A stretch of DNA of 64,000 nt, from NCBI GenBank assembly GCA_902634455.1, contig CACPKQ010000002.1, positions 1-64,000 on the forward strand, in the 5' to 3' direction. The stretch is from an uncultured Pelagibacteraceae bacterium. GTDB taxonomy: Bacteria; Pseudomonadota; Alphaproteobacteria; Pelagibacterales; Pelagibacteraceae. The position numbers and the translations under genes are program-made. Shown here piece after piece: positions 47,812 to 58,441 of the stretch. Position 1 is the stretch's first letter; each line of letters begins with the position of its first letter. Under the pieces are notes generated by a model that searched no databases, had not been told where the DNA came from, and worked only from the letters and a program-made list of their open reading frames with translations.

Positions 47812-48875
47812 TTGCTGAGACCTCGATAGTTTGTTGGAACATCCAAAGGGTCAAAACCATAATAATTTAACCATCTATAATCGCATTCAAAAAAAGATCT
47901 TAAATCATTGATTCCATACTTTAACATAGCCAATCTATCTATACCTATGCCAAATGCGAAACCTTGAAATTTATTTGGATCAACTTTAGAGTTTTTTAAA
48001 ACATTGGGGTGAACCATTCCACAGCCCAGTATTTCTAACCATTTATCTCCTTCTCCAATTACAATTTTATTATTTTCAATTTTATATCCAATATCAACTT
48101 CTGCAGAAGGTTCTGTGAATGGGAAGTGACTAGGACGAAATCTCATCTTAATTTTATTAACTTCAAAAAACTCTTTTATAAAATAATTTAAGCAACCCTT
48201 TAAATGGCCCATAGTTATATTTTTATCTATATGAAGTCCTTCTAATTGATGAAACATAGGAGTATGTGTTTGATCACTATCACTTCTATATGTTCTGCCT
48301 GGTGCTATGATTTTAAATGGTGGTTTTCCTTTTAACATTGTTCTCACTTGAACCGGAGAAGTGTGTGTCCTCAATAATGTTTTCATATTTTCTTCAATAT
48401 AAAAAGTGTCATGCATGTCTTTTGCTGGATGATTTTCAGGTGTATTAAGTGCAGTAAAATTATAATATTCAGTTTCAACATCAGGTCCTTCTTCAACGCT
48501 AAAACCAATTTCTGAAAATATAGATGAAATTTCATCAATTACCTGAGATACAGGATGTATTTTTCCAATTTCAAAGTCTTTTTCAGGGAGAGTTACATCA
48601 TCTTTTTCTTTTTTAATTCTTTGATCTATTTCATCATCTATTAACTTTGTAACTTTATTGTTAAATAGTTTTGTTAACTCTTGTTTTGCACTATTTATTT
48701 CTGAAGCTACTTTTTTTTTATCTTCTGGAGATAATGATCCAAGTTTTTTAAACTCTAAGTTTATTAATCCATTTTTTCCAAAAATCTCAGTTCTTATAAC
48801 ATCTACTTCTTTAGAATTTTGAGCTTTAGTAAGTTTATTTTTTAATTCATCTCTTAATTTTGCAAAATCTGACAT
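47808..48875 (-). CDS. pheS: Phenylalanyl-tRNA synthetase alpha subunit
   Basis: 355 residues. N-terminal coiled coil (about 1-85), then the class II core: [89 protein letters not shown] (motif 2) and [22 protein letters not shown] (motif 3). A 43-base gap separates it from rplT; no Phe-rich leader ORF was found there. Confidence 0.98.
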   Translation of the reverse strand: MSDFAKLRDELKNKLTKAQNSKEVDVIRTEIFGKNGLINLEFKKLGSLSPEDKKKVASEINSAKQELTKLFNNKVTKLIDDEIDQRIKKEKDDVTLPEKDFEIGKIHPVSQVIDEISSIFSEIGFSVEEGPDVETEYYNFTALNTPENHPAKDMHDTFYIEENMKTLLRTHTSPVQVRTMLKGKPPFKIIAPGRTYRSDSDQTHTPMFHQLEGLHIDKNITMGHLKGCLNYFIKEFFEVNKIKMRFRPSHFPFTEPSAEVDIGYKIENNKIVIGEGDKWLEILGCGMVHPNVLKNSKVDPNKFQGFAFGIGIDRLAMLKYGINDLRSFFECDYRWLNYYGFDPLDVPTNYRGLSK

Positions 48876-48887
48876 TTTTACAGATTA

Positions 48888-48904
48888 TTTCTTAACTTAA
48901 GAAA
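48888..48904 (-). promoter_or_regulatory. Palindrome between rplT and pheS
   Basis: TTTCTTAA and TTAAGAAA flank a single C, a perfect 8-base dyad in the 43-base rplT-pheS gap, 12 bases before the pheS start. As RNA it can form a 7-bp A+U-rich hairpin. It could be an operator or a weak processing/attenuation stem; no supporting T-run or leader ORF is present. Confidence 0.3.
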
Positions 48905-48918
48905 AACAATAGTGAAGA

Positions 48919-49275
48919 TTAATTTAATGCTGCTTGTGCTTTTTTTACTATAGTTTTAAAGGCTTCTGGATTATCATAAGCTATTTCAGCTAGAGTTTTT
49001 CTGTCTAGTTTCACTCCACACTTATTTAGTCCATTGATAAATTTTGAATAAGTTAAACCCTCTGCTCTTACTCCTGCATTAATTCTTTGTATCCAAAGAG
49101 ATCTAAAATCTCTCTTTTTATTTCTTCGATCTCTATATGCATACTGCATAGCCTTTTCCATAGCTTGTTTCGCTACTCTAATTGTATTTTTTCTTCTTCC
49201 CCACTGACCTTTTACAGCTTTAAGAACTTTTTTATGTTTAGCTCTACTTGTAACTCCTCTTTTGACTCTAGCCAT
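48919..49275 (-). CDS. rplT: Ribosomal protein bL20
   Basis: 118 residues, the standard length. [38 protein letters not shown] and [34 protein letters not shown] match L20. Assembles early on 23S rRNA and can repress its own operon. It starts one base after the rpmI stop. Confidence 0.98.
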   Translation of the reverse strand: MARVKRGVTSRAKHKKVLKAVKGQWGRRKNTIRVAKQAMEKAMQYAYRDRRNKKRDFRSLWIQRINAGVRAEGLTYSKFINGLNKCGVKLDRKTLAEIAYDNPEAFKTIVKKAQAALN

Positions 49276-49276
49276 T

Positions 49277-49483
49277 TTATCCTCTTAAATTATAGGGCAT
49301 GTAAGACTTAACTATTTTGCTATCTTGTTTTGACATAATAGTTGTTCCTTTTTGTTTTCTAATTTGTGAATTTGTTCTTTTAATCATTCCATGTCTTTTA
49401 CCAGCTTGTGCCATAACTACTTTTCCTTTTGAAGTAATTTTAAATCTTTTTTTTGCTGAACTTTTAGTTTTTAATTTAGGCAT
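49277..49483 (-). CDS. rpmI: Ribosomal protein bL35
   Basis: 68 residues. [33 protein letters not shown] is the L35 signature. It is the middle gene of infC-rpmI-rplT, with a 53-base spacer from infC in which no obvious repressor fold was recognised. Confidence 0.97.
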   Translation of the reverse strand: MPKLKTKSSAKKRFKITSKGKVVMAQAGKRHGMIKRTNSQIRKQKGTTIMSKQDSKIVKSYMPYNLRG

Positions 49484-49536
49484 AGTTGAGAGGGGTTATA
49501 CAAATATTAATATTGTTTTACAACTACATTTATTAA

Positions 49537-50079
49537 CTATAAAGGATGAATAACCATAATCATTTGTTTTCCATCGAATTTTGGTTCCAGTTCTACTCTT
49601 CCAAGTTCTTGCATATCTTGCTTTATTTTATCCATTAATTTATGACCAAGATCTGAGTGCTGAAGTTCTCTACCTTTAAATTTAATTGTAAACTTTACCT
49701 TGTCTCCTTTTGTCAAAAATTTTTGTGCATTTTTAATTTTAAACGTATAATCATGAATCTCTGTGACTGGTCTAAGTTTTATTTCTTTTAACTCCATTTT
49801 TTTTTGTTTTTTTTTAGCTTTATTAGCTTTTTTTTGTTGGTCATATTTAAATTTACCCATATCCATTATTTTACAGACTGGAGGATTTGCATTTGGAGAG
49901 ATTTCAATTAAATCTAAACCATTATCTTTTGCTTGTGATATGGCTTGATTTAAATTTAAAATTCCTAAATTATTTCCATCAGCCGTAATAACTTGTACCT
50001 CTGGAGATTTAATACTAAAGTTTGTGCGAGGTCCCTTATGTTTTTTTCTTTGAAAATATTGATTGTTTTTATTTGGCAC
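49537..50079 (-). CDS. infC: Translation initiation factor IF-3
   Basis: 180 residues. GPRTNFSIKSPEVQVITADGNNLGILNLNQAISQAKDNGLDLIEISPNANPPVCKIMDMGKFKY is the N-domain signature, followed by the lysine-rich linker and C-domain. It prevents premature subunit joining and checks the initiator codon. The start used is GTG 50077-50079, directly after the thrS TAA. Many bacteria start infC with AUU for autoregulation; here no AUU near the family N-terminus is needed. Confidence 0.96.
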   Translation of the reverse strand: MPNKNNQYFQRKKHKGPRTNFSIKSPEVQVITADGNNLGILNLNQAISQAKDNGLDLIEISPNANPPVCKIMDMGKFKYDQQKKANKAKKKQKKMELKEIKLRPVTEIHDYTFKIKNAQKFLTKGDKVKFTIKFKGRELQHSDLGHKLMDKIKQDMQELGRVELEPKFDGKQMIMVIHPL

Positions 50080-51996
50080 TTATTTTGATGGTACTTTGCT
50101 TAAAGCAGAAAATTTTTCTAAAAATTTATCAAGATCCATATTTTCTTGTTTATTTGAATCCAATCTTCTAATAGTTACTGTATTACTGTCAACTTCTTTT
50201 TTACCACAAATAAGCAAAATTGGTATTTTTAACAAAGAATGCTCCCTTATTTTGTAATTTAAATTATGATTTTTTAAATCAACTTCACAAGTTATGCCAG
50301 TTTTTTTTATTTTATTGTAAACTTCCTTTGCATAACCATCAAAGTCATTAGAAACAGGAATAACAATTGTTTGCAAAGGAGATATCCAAAAAGGAAGTTT
50401 TCCAGAGTAGTGCTCAATTAATATTCCTATAAATCTTTCCAATGATCCAAATAATGCCCTATGCAGCATTACAGGAACCTTTTTACTACCATCCTTTTCA
50501 ACATAAGAAGCTCCAAGTCTTTGTGGTAGGTTTAGATCAACTTGTAAAGTTCCACACTGCCAATCCCTGCCAATTGCATCTTTTAAAACATATTCTATTT
50601 TTGGACCATAAAAAGCACCTTCACCTTTGTTTATACTATATTCTAATTTTGTACTCCTTATTGCTTCTAGTAATGCAGATTCTGCTTTATCCCAAATATG
50701 ATCTTCTCCAACCCTCTGATCGGGTCTATCAGAGTATTTTAAAATAATATTTTCAAAACCTAAATCTTTATAAATATCTAAAATTAAATTCGTGACAGAG
50801 ACACATTCTTGTGTAATTTGATCCTCAGTACAAAAGATATGAGCATCGTCTTGGGTAAATGCTCTTACTCTTAACAATCCATGAAGTGCCCCTGAAGGTT
50901 CATAACGATGTACCTTTCCAAATTCAGACATTTTCAATGGCAAATCTCTATAACTTTTTAAACCTTGATTAAAAACCTGGACACATCCTGGACAATTCAT
51001 TGGTTTTATTGCAAAGACTTTCTCATCTGGTGTTTCTGAGGTATACATATTTACTCCAAACTTTTCCCAATGACCTGATTTTTCCCATAATGATTTATCT
51101 AAAATTTCTGGAGTATTTATTTCTTTATATCCAGCTTCATCTTGCCTATTTCTCATATAAGAAATTAATTTTTGAAAAAGATTCCATCCTTTTTCATGCC
51201 AAAAAACTGCACCTGGACTTTCCTCTCTAAAATGAAAAAGATCCATTTCTTTTCCTAATTTTCTATGGTCTCTTTTTTCTGCTTCTTCAATTCTTTTTAA
51301 ATGTTGATCAAGTTCTTTTTTAGATGGCCATGATGTTCCATAAATTCTTTGCAACATTTCATTATTTGAATTACCTCTCCAATAAGCTCCTGCAACTTTA
51401 GTTAATTTAAAATTTTTACCAATTTTACCTGTTGAGGTTAGATGGGGACCCCGACACAGATCGTGCCATTTTCCATGAAAGTAAATTGAAACTTCCTCTC
51501 CTTTTGGAATATCTTTAATAATTTCTGATTTATATTTTTCCCCAATTTTTTTAAAATGCGATATGGCTTTTTCCCGATCCCAAACCTCTCTCGTGGTAGG
51601 CTCGTCTCTATCAACTATTTCTGCCATCTTTTTTTCAATTTTTATTAAATCACTCTCCGTAAAAGGTTCTTTTCTTGAAAAATCATAATAAAAACCATTT
51701 TCAATAGTTGGTCCAATGGTTACTTGAGTACCTGGAAATAGCTCTTGAACTGCCATAGCTAAAATATGTGCAGTATCATGTCTTATTGTTTCTAAGCCCT
51801 CATTATCTTTAGAAGTAAAAATTTTAACTGAAGAGTCTTTTTCTATTTCATAAGTTAAATCCTTTAAATTTCCGTTAACACTCATTACAAGTGCCTCTTT
51901 AAGAAGAGACTTACTTATTTTTTCGGCTATTTGTATTCCAGTAACTTTCTGCTTAAAATTCAGTTTGTTCCCATCTGGTAAAGTTATATTTAACAT
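50080..51996 (-). CDS. thrS: Threonyl-tRNA synthetase
   Basis: 638 residues, full length: TGS domain (about 1-60), editing domain with HDTAHILAMAVQELFPG and its HxxxH zinc-like site, catalytic core with KPMNCPGCVQVF (zinc Cys), MSEFGKVHRYEPSGALHGLLRVRAFTQDDAHIF (motif 2) and HRALFGSLERFIGILIEH (motif 3), then the anticodon domain. Its ATG directly follows the stop of an upstream glycosyltransferase gene. infC follows with no gap. Confidence 0.98.
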   Translation of the reverse strand: MLNITLPDGNKLNFKQKVTGIQIAEKISKSLLKEALVMSVNGNLKDLTYEIEKDSSVKIFTSKDNEGLETIRHDTAHILAMAVQELFPGTQVTIGPTIENGFYYDFSRKEPFTESDLIKIEKKMAEIVDRDEPTTREVWDREKAISHFKKIGEKYKSEIIKDIPKGEEVSIYFHGKWHDLCRGPHLTSTGKIGKNFKLTKVAGAYWRGNSNNEMLQRIYGTSWPSKKELDQHLKRIEEAEKRDHRKLGKEMDLFHFREESPGAVFWHEKGWNLFQKLISYMRNRQDEAGYKEINTPEILDKSLWEKSGHWEKFGVNMYTSETPDEKVFAIKPMNCPGCVQVFNQGLKSYRDLPLKMSEFGKVHRYEPSGALHGLLRVRAFTQDDAHIFCTEDQITQECVSVTNLILDIYKDLGFENIILKYSDRPDQRVGEDHIWDKAESALLEAIRSTKLEYSINKGEGAFYGPKIEYVLKDAIGRDWQCGTLQVDLNLPQRLGASYVEKDGSKKVPVMLHRALFGSLERFIGILIEHYSGKLPFWISPLQTIVIPVSNDFDGYAKEVYNKIKKTGITCEVDLKNHNLNYKIREHSLLKIPILLICGKKEVDSNTVTIRRLDSNKQENMDLDKFLEKFSALSKVPSK

Positions 51997-53151
51997 TTAA
52001 TTAAGTAGTTTTTTGTACTCTGAATATGTAGAAAAACACATTTTTTCAACATTAAATTTTTTAATTACATTTTTTCTTCCTTCGGCACCCATTCCATTTA
52101 ATGTTAAATCACTCAAATTTAATACTTCAGCTATTTTTTCACTTAATTTATTAGGATTTCCGGCTTCAAATAAAAAACCAGTTTTATTGTCAATTACTGT
52201 TTCAATAGAACCGCCTATATTACTTGCAATAATAGGTTTTTCCATTGATTGTGCCTCTACAGAAACTCTTCCAAAAGCTTCTGGCTCAATCGAACATGAA
52301 ACTACAATATCTGAAATTTTGTATGCTATAGGCATTATATTAAAATTTTCTATAAACAATACTTCGTTATTTAAACGATACTGTTCAACCAATCTTTCAA
52401 GTTTTTTTTTGTATATTTTTCTTCCTTGATCATTGCCCAAAATAATTGCTGTAAAATTATTATCAGGATTCTTTTTTTTTAATATACTTAAAGATTCAAT
52501 AAACATTTCTTGACCTTTCCAAGCTGTTAATCTTCCTGGAAAAAGGATAATTTTATTATCCTTATTTAAATTCCATTTCTTTATCAGTTTTTTCTCATCA
52601 GAAAGATTTATTTTTTTCCCATGAAAATAATCAACGTTAATTCCTCTAAAAATGCACAATAATCTTTTTTTGGAGTCAAGGTACTTATTATATTTTTCTT
52701 TTATATGAGAAAAAATAAAATTTGAACCAGCAATTATCAAATCTGATCTAAGCATTATTGAATTATAAAATTTCTTTATAGAGTTATTAAAATTATATGT
52801 TCCATGAAAAGTAGTAACGAATTTTCTACCAGTAACCTTTGTTGCAATAAAACATGACCAAGCAGGGGCTCTGCTTCTTGCATGAACTATATTAATATTA
52901 AAAAATAAAATGATTATTGATAAAATAATAGAATTTAAAATTATAAGTAGAGGGTTTTTACTTTGAACAGGGAGTCTAATAAGTTTAACTTTTTTTCTAT
53001 CAATATATTTAATAAGTGCTCCTCCACTTGTAGCTATAAAAGAAGAACACCCCTGTTCACTAAGATAGTGAGCTAAATCATAACATCCTGTTTCAGCACC
53101 ACCATAGCCTAACTTTGGAATTACCTGTAAAACTTTTATTTTAGATGGCAT
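51997..53151 (-). CDS. Glycosyltransferase family 4
   Basis: 384 residues, GT-B fold. VLQVIPKLGYGGAETGCYDLAHYL is the acceptor-side N-terminus, ILFPGRLTAWKGQEMFIESL begins the donor domain, and PEAFGRVSVEAQSMEKPIIASNIGGSIETVIDNKTGFLFE is the EX7E sugar-nucleotide motif. Probably builds a surface glycan. Unusually, it abuts thrS, so it appears to head the thrS-infC-rpmI-rplT-pheS-pheT-lepA run. Confidence 0.92.
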   Translation of the reverse strand: MPSKIKVLQVIPKLGYGGAETGCYDLAHYLSEQGCSSFIATSGGALIKYIDRKKVKLIRLPVQSKNPLLIILNSIILSIIILFFNINIVHARSRAPAWSCFIATKVTGRKFVTTFHGTYNFNNSIKKFYNSIMLRSDLIIAGSNFIFSHIKEKYNKYLDSKKRLLCIFRGINVDYFHGKKINLSDEKKLIKKWNLNKDNKIILFPGRLTAWKGQEMFIESLSILKKKNPDNNFTAIILGNDQGRKIYKKKLERLVEQYRLNNEVLFIENFNIMPIAYKISDIVVSCSIEPEAFGRVSVEAQSMEKPIIASNIGGSIETVIDNKTGFLFEAGNPNKLSEKIAEVLNLSDLTLNGMGAEGRKNVIKKFNVEKMCFSTYSEYKKLLN

Positions 53152-53192
53152 TTAATAGTTGTTTATATTATCACATAAATTAATTAAATTTT

Positions 53193-53948
53193 ATGAGTAA
53201 ATTTAAATTTTTAAAAATATATAGATCAAAAAAAATAAGATACTTAAGTTTAAATACTTATTCAGACTTATTTGTAGTTTTTCTTCATGGATTTATGTCT
53301 GATTTAGAAGGTGATAAACCAAAAACTTTCCAAAGTTATTGCAAAAAAAACAATATAGGATTCCTTGCTTTAGAGTATTCTGGACACGGAAAATCTTCAG
53401 GAAAATTTACTGAAGGAAACATAACCAAATGGACCAAAGAAACAAAAATAATTATAAAAAAAATAGTTAAAAAGAAAAATTTTATTCTAATTGGTTCTAG
53501 TATGGGCGCATGGATATCTTTAAATCAATTTAAATTTTTTAAAAAACAAATTAAAGGTTTTTTGGGCATTGGTTCTGCTCCAGAATTTTTAGAAAGATTG
53601 ATGTGGAAAAAATTTACAAAAAAAATGAAGAGAGAAACTAAAAGAAAAGGAATATATAATTTAAAGCATGGGGATTATGAATATCCAATTTCATACCAAT
53701 TAATAAAAGATGGAAGAAAAAATAAAGTATTTAATAAAAAAATAAAATTAAATTGTTCCGTAACAATGATACATGGAAGTGAAGATGAAGTGGTTCCTGT
53801 ATTTTTTTCAAAAAAAATTTTATCTTTGTTTAGCAGTAAAAATAAAAAATTAGTAATCATTAAAAAAGGAGACCATAGTCTTTCATCCAATAAAAATTTG
53901 AAAATTTTATTAAAAGAGTTAAATTCAATTCTTAAAACTATACATTAA
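53193..53948 (+). CDS. Alpha/beta-hydrolase
   Basis: 251 residues. FLHGFMSDLEGDK provides the oxyanion region, LIGSSMGAWISL the nucleophile Ser elbow (GSSMG), MIHGSEDEVVP the acid Asp and KKGDHSLSS the catalytic His. This arrangement resembles ABHD10-type thioesterases/palmitoyl hydrolases, though the substrate is uncertain. It is divergent from the GT4 gene (41-base gap) and converges on gltB with a 4-base overlap. Confidence 0.86.
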   Translation: MSKFKFLKIYRSKKIRYLSLNTYSDLFVVFLHGFMSDLEGDKPKTFQSYCKKNNIGFLALEYSGHGKSSGKFTEGNITKWTKETKIIIKKIVKKKNFILIGSSMGAWISLNQFKFFKKQIKGFLGIGSAPEFLERLMWKKFTKKMKRETKRKGIYNLKHGDYEYPISYQLIKDGRKNKVFNKKIKLNCSVTMIHGSEDEVVPVFFSKKILSLFSSKNKKLVIIKKGDHSLSSNKNLKILLKELNSILKTIH

Positions 53949-56900
53949 CTAGCAACACCTATAATTTTTTTATTTGATAAAGGATTTTCTAATTTATCTA
54001 CCATTTCTTTAGGACAAATTTGGTAAAAATTTTTAATTTCTTTATCAAAACTATCAAATATTTTTTTTGCATTTATTGAGTTTGTTTCTTCAATATATTT
54101 TAAAATTAAATTTTTAAGAAAATCTTTCCAATACTTAGTTTCGGGTCTTTGCCAAATTACTGTTTCTGGATTAACTTTTTTTTCGAATTCTTCTTTTAAA
54201 TCATAAACAAAAGCCATACCTCCAGTCATTCCTGCTGCAAAATTATCACCGACTCTACCAAGAATAATTACTGTACCACCAGTCATATATTCACAACCGT
54301 TAGAACCACAACCTTCAATTACTGATACTGCACCAGAGTTTCTTACTGCAAACCTATCACCAGCTTGCCCAGAAGCAAAAAGGAAACCAGAGGTGGCTCC
54401 ATAGAGAACTGTATTTCCAACAATTGTATTCTCATTGGAAATCAAATTACTATCATAGGGAAATTTTATAGATAAAGTAGCTCCGGAAAGCCCCTTTCCT
54501 ACATAATCATTAGCATCTCCCTTTAAATTAAGCTTTAAACCCTTGATGGCAAATGAGCCGAAAGATTGGCCCGCAGAACCTCTAAAATTTAAAGAAATAA
54601 AATTTTCTTTAAGCTTATTATTTCCAAATTTTTTATATAACTCATATGAAATTCTTGTACCAACAGCTCTATTTGTATTTTTAATTAAAAATTCTTTTTC
54701 AATTTTTTTATTTTCATAAATTTTTTTATTGATTTCTGGCCAAATTTTTTGATCTAAAGTATCCGGAACATAATTGATAATTGGCTTTTCACAATATCTT
54801 TTATTTTTTCCTGGGTCCGCTTGTACAAATAATGGATTTAAATCTAGATCATCCAAATCAGATGATCCTTTACTTATTTGCTTTAAAAGATCTGTTCTTC
54901 CAATGATTTCATTTAAATTTTTAAAACCTAATTTTGCTAATATTTCTCTAACTTCCTCAGCAACAAATTTAAATAAATTAACTACTTTATCTGGAGATCC
55001 TGTAAATTTTTCTCTTAATTTTTTATCTTGTGTACAAACTCCAACTGGACAAGTATTAGAATGGCACTGTCTTACCATAATACATCCCATTGCAATTAAA
55101 GCTGTAGTTGCCAAACCATATTCTTCTGCACCCATCATTGCGGCAATAACAACATCTCTTCCAGTTTTAATTCCTCCATCAGTCCTTAAAGTAACTTTAT
55201 GCCTAAGGTTGTTTAATGTAAGAACTTGATTTGTCTCTGTTAATCCCATTTCCCAAGGTATACCCACATATTTTACACTCGTTTGTGGAGTTGCACCTGT
55301 CCCCCCGGAATGTCCTGAAATTAAAATAATATCTGCTTTAGCTTTAGCTACACCTGCTGCTATAGTTCCAACACCTGATGAGGCAACTAGTTTTACTCCA
55401 ATTCTTGCACTAGGATTGATTTGTTTTAAATCATAAATTAGTTGAGCCAAATCCTCAATTGAGTAAATATCATGGTGGGGTGGTGGAGAAATTAAAGTAA
55501 CTCCTGGTGTTGAATGCCTTAATTTTGCTATCTCATTAGTTACTTTAAAACCAGGAAGCTGACCTCCCTCTCCTGGCTTTGCCCCTTGTGCAATTTTAAT
55601 CTCAATTTCATTACAATTATTTAAATAATTGATTGTCACTCCAAATCTTGCCGAAGCAATTTGTTTAACTCTAGAATTTGCACTATCTCCATTTGGCATA
55701 AATTTAAATCTATCTTCATTTTCTCCACCTTCTCCGCTACAAGATGCTCCTTTAATTCTATTCATGCCAATGGCTAGTGTTTCATGTGCTTCTTTAGATA
55801 AAGCACCATGAGACATACTTCCGCTTCCAAACCTTTTTAAAATTTTACTAATTGGTTCCACTTCTTTAATATCTATTGGATTTCTTTTTTTAAAATCTAT
55901 TAAATCTCTTAAATTTATTGGTGAAAGTTCATAATTTTGTTTTGAATATTTCTTGTACAAATCATATGAATTATTTGTTACCGCACTTTGAAGTAAATGA
56001 ATTAACATTCCCTCATTCTGATGTTTTTCTCCATTTTTTCTGTATCTATATAGACCTCCTATGGGGAGAATATTTAAATTATTTTCAAAAGCCTCTTTAT
56101 GAATATTTTTAATTTTTTTTTCTATTCCACTTAAACCTATGCCTGAAATCTTTGAAACAATACCTGGAAAGAACTCATTAACAATTGTTCTACTTAAACC
56201 TACTGTTTCAAAATTACAACCACCTCTATAAGAACTAATCACCGAAATACCCATTTTAGACATGATTTTTAATAGTCCTAAATTTACTGATTTTATATAT
56301 TTTTTAACACATTCATCGAAATCAAAACTTTGAAACAACTTCTTTTCAAATCTTTGGTGAAGACTATCTAGTGCCAAATATGGATTTACAGTTGTTGCTC
56401 CAACTCCAATTAAAGTTGCAAATGAATGAGTATCAAGGGCCTCTCCTGTTTGTACATTTATAGAAACATAACCTCTCAAATCTAAATTTATCAAATGTGA
56501 ATTTATTGCACCAATGCATAAAAGCATTGGAATTGCACATCTTTTTTCTCCTATATTTTTATCTGATAAAATTAGTTGAGTTACTCCTTTTCTAACTGCA
56601 ATTTCTGATTCAAGTCGTATTTTTTTTAAAGCAGATTCTATGTTTTCTTCATACAAAAATGTACAGTCAATAGTTTGATAATTTTTACCAAAAAAAGATA
56701 TAAACTTACTAAATTGAGAATTTGATAAAATAGGACTCTCCAGTACATAAATATTTTCTTTAGTTAAATTTTCAAAATTTAGAATATTTCCGAGATTTCC
56801 AAATCTAGTCTTTAAACTCATAACCTTATTTTCTCTTAAAGAATCAATAGGAGGGTTTGTAACCTGACTAAAATTTTGTCTAAAAAAATGATTAAGTGGT

Positions 56901-58441
56901 CTATATTTATCTGATAGTACAGCTAAAGGAGTATCATCTCCCATTGATCCAATAGCTTCTTTGCCTTCTTCAGCCATTGGATGTAAAATAAGCTCTAAAT
57001 CTTCAATACTATATCCAAAAGCATGTTGTCTTTTTCTCAATTCAATTTTATCATAGATTTTTTTTTCTTTTCCTATTGGAAATTTTTTATCAAGATCGAT
57101 AATTTGGTTGTTAAATTTTTTAAAATCTTTTGCTAAATAGTCCTTAATTTCATTATTTTTATAAATTTTTCCTTTTTCAATCCTAACACCAATTATATCG
57201 CCTGGGCCCAACCTTCCTTTTGAAATAATTTTTTTGTGCTCAATATCAATCATTCCAGTTTCAGATCCGATAAATAAAAGATCATCACTAGTAATTGTAT
57301 ATCTTAAAGGCCTTAATCCATTTCTATCATTGCCAGCAATCACCCATTCATTATCTGTTGCAGCTATAGCTGCTGGACCATCCCAAGGTTCCATGGTGCT
57401 GTTTAAAAAATTAAATAACTTTAGGTGATCTCTTGATAAAATTTTATTTTTTTTTGACCAAGCATCTGGAATTAACATTAACTTTGCAAGAGGTGCTGAC
57501 TTGCCTGATATATTTAGAAGTTCAAAAACATTGTCTAAAGAGGCAGAGTCGGAATTACCTAAAGGAATAACGGGCTTTATATTTTCGATATCATCAAAAA
57601 AATTACTAGACATTTCTTGCTCATGAACTTTCATCCAGTTTATATTTCCTTTTAAGGTATTTATTTCACCGTTGTGGGCAAGAACTCTAAATGGTTGTGC
57701 TAAATCCCAACTTGGCGCTGTATTAGTAGAAAATCTTTGATGAAATATTGCATATCTAGAAATAAATCTTTCATCTTTTAAATCAAAATAAAAATCAGAA
57801 AGACTTTCTGCAAGAAACATTCCTTTATAAATTATTGATTTCGAACTAAATGAACAAACATAAAAACCTTTTATTTGATTTTTTGTAATCTCTTTTTCTA
57901 TCTTTCTTCTTGTTTCATATAGTTTTATTTCTAATGATTTATTTTTTAATAATTTGTCGTTAGATCTAAAAATTACTTGAACAATTTCAGGTCTTGTAAT
58001 TTCTGCTTTTTCTCCAAGTACACTTGTATTAATTGGAACTTGTCTCCATCTATAAATGTTGTAATTATTTTTTAAAAGTTCTGTTTCGATTAATGTTTTA
58101 CACTTTTCTTGAGCTTCATAGTTATTTCTAGGTAGAAAAATCATTCCTACACAAATCTCTGCATCATCATATTGACGACCATAATTTTCAATTTTTTCTT
58201 TAAAAAAACTCTTTGATATTTCTATGTGAATTCCAGCACCATCACCTGTTTTACCATCAGCATCCACAGCACCACGATGCCAAACTGCTTTAAGTGCTTC
58301 AATACCATATTCAACAACTTTTCTTAATTTTTTACCTTTAGTCGAAGCAATAAATCCAACACCACAAGCATCATGCTCCATGGATTTTGAATAAATATTA
58401 CTTTTCTCTAATAAATTTAAATTATTAATGTATCTGTTCAT
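53945..58441 (-). CDS. gltB: Glutamate synthase (NADPH) large subunit
   Basis: 1498 residues, usual about 1500. The N-terminal class II amidotransferase begins after a short propeptide at Cys26 (EHDACGVGF). The central domain is followed by the FMN-binding synthase domain (HSGGTGATPQTSVKYVG, LRTDGGIKTGRDVVIAAMMGAEEYG), the 3Fe-4S cysteines CIMVRQCHSNTCPVGVC, and the C-terminal GXGXG beta-helix (GGTVIILGRVGDNFAAGMTGG). Makes glutamate from glutamine and 2-oxoglutarate. It shares one base with gltD. Confidence 0.98.
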   Translation of the reverse strand: MNRYINNLNLLEKSNIYSKSMEHDACGVGFIASTKGKKLRKVVEYGIEALKAVWHRGAVDADGKTGDGAGIHIEISKSFFKEKIENYGRQYDDAEICVGMIFLPRNNYEAQEKCKTLIETELLKNNYNIYRWRQVPINTSVLGEKAEITRPEIVQVIFRSNDKLLKNKSLEIKLYETRRKIEKEITKNQIKGFYVCSFSSKSIIYKGMFLAESLSDFYFDLKDERFISRYAIFHQRFSTNTAPSWDLAQPFRVLAHNGEINTLKGNINWMKVHEQEMSSNFFDDIENIKPVIPLGNSDSASLDNVFELLNISGKSAPLAKLMLIPDAWSKKNKILSRDHLKLFNFLNSTMEPWDGPAAIAATDNEWVIAGNDRNGLRPLRYTITSDDLLFIGSETGMIDIEHKKIISKGRLGPGDIIGVRIEKGKIYKNNEIKDYLAKDFKKFNNQIIDLDKKFPIGKEKKIYDKIELRKRQHAFGYSIEDLELILHPMAEEGKEAIGSMGDDTPLAVLSDKYRPLNHFFRQNFSQVTNPPIDSLRENKVMSLKTRFGNLGNILNFENLTKENIYVLESPILSNSQFSKFISFFGKNYQTIDCTFLYEENIESALKKIRLESEIAVRKGVTQLILSDKNIGEKRCAIPMLLCIGAINSHLINLDLRGYVSINVQTGEALDTHSFATLIGVGATTVNPYLALDSLHQRFEKKLFQSFDFDECVKKYIKSVNLGLLKIMSKMGISVISSYRGGCNFETVGLSRTIVNEFFPGIVSKISGIGLSGIEKKIKNIHKEAFENNLNILPIGGLYRYRKNGEKHQNEGMLIHLLQSAVTNNSYDLYKKYSKQNYELSPINLRDLIDFKKRNPIDIKEVEPISKILKRFGSGSMSHGALSKEAHETLAIGMNRIKGASCSGEGGENEDRFKFMPNGDSANSRVKQIASARFGVTINYLNNCNEIEIKIAQGAKPGEGGQLPGFKVTNEIAKLRHSTPGVTLISPPPHHDIYSIEDLAQLIYDLKQINPSARIGVKLVASSGVGTIAAGVAKAKADIILISGHSGGTGATPQTSVKYVGIPWEMGLTETNQVLTLNNLRHKVTLRTDGGIKTGRDVVIAAMMGAEEYGLATTALIAMGCIMVRQCHSNTCPVGVCTQDKKLREKFTGSPDKVVNLFKFVAEEVREILAKLGFKNLNEIIGRTDLLKQISKGSSDLDDLDLNPLFVQADPGKNKRYCEKPIINYVPDTLDQKIWPEINKKIYENKKIEKEFLIKNTNRAVGTRISYELYKKFGNNKLKENFISLNFRGSAGQSFGSFAIKGLKLNLKGDANDYVGKGLSGATLSIKFPYDSNLISNENTIVGNTVLYGATSGFLFASGQAGDRFAVRNSGAVSVIEGCGSNGCEYMTGGTVIILGRVGDNFAAGMTGGMAFVYDLKEEFEKKVNPETVIWQRPETKYWKDFLKNLILKYIEETNSINAKKIFDSFDKEIKNFYQICPKEMVDKLENPLSNKKIIGVAS

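Noticed and set aside
54774-55229. 151-residue frame on the plus strand inside gltB
   Set aside because: Antisense to conserved GltB sequence; its composition mirrors the gltB codons and no motif is visible.
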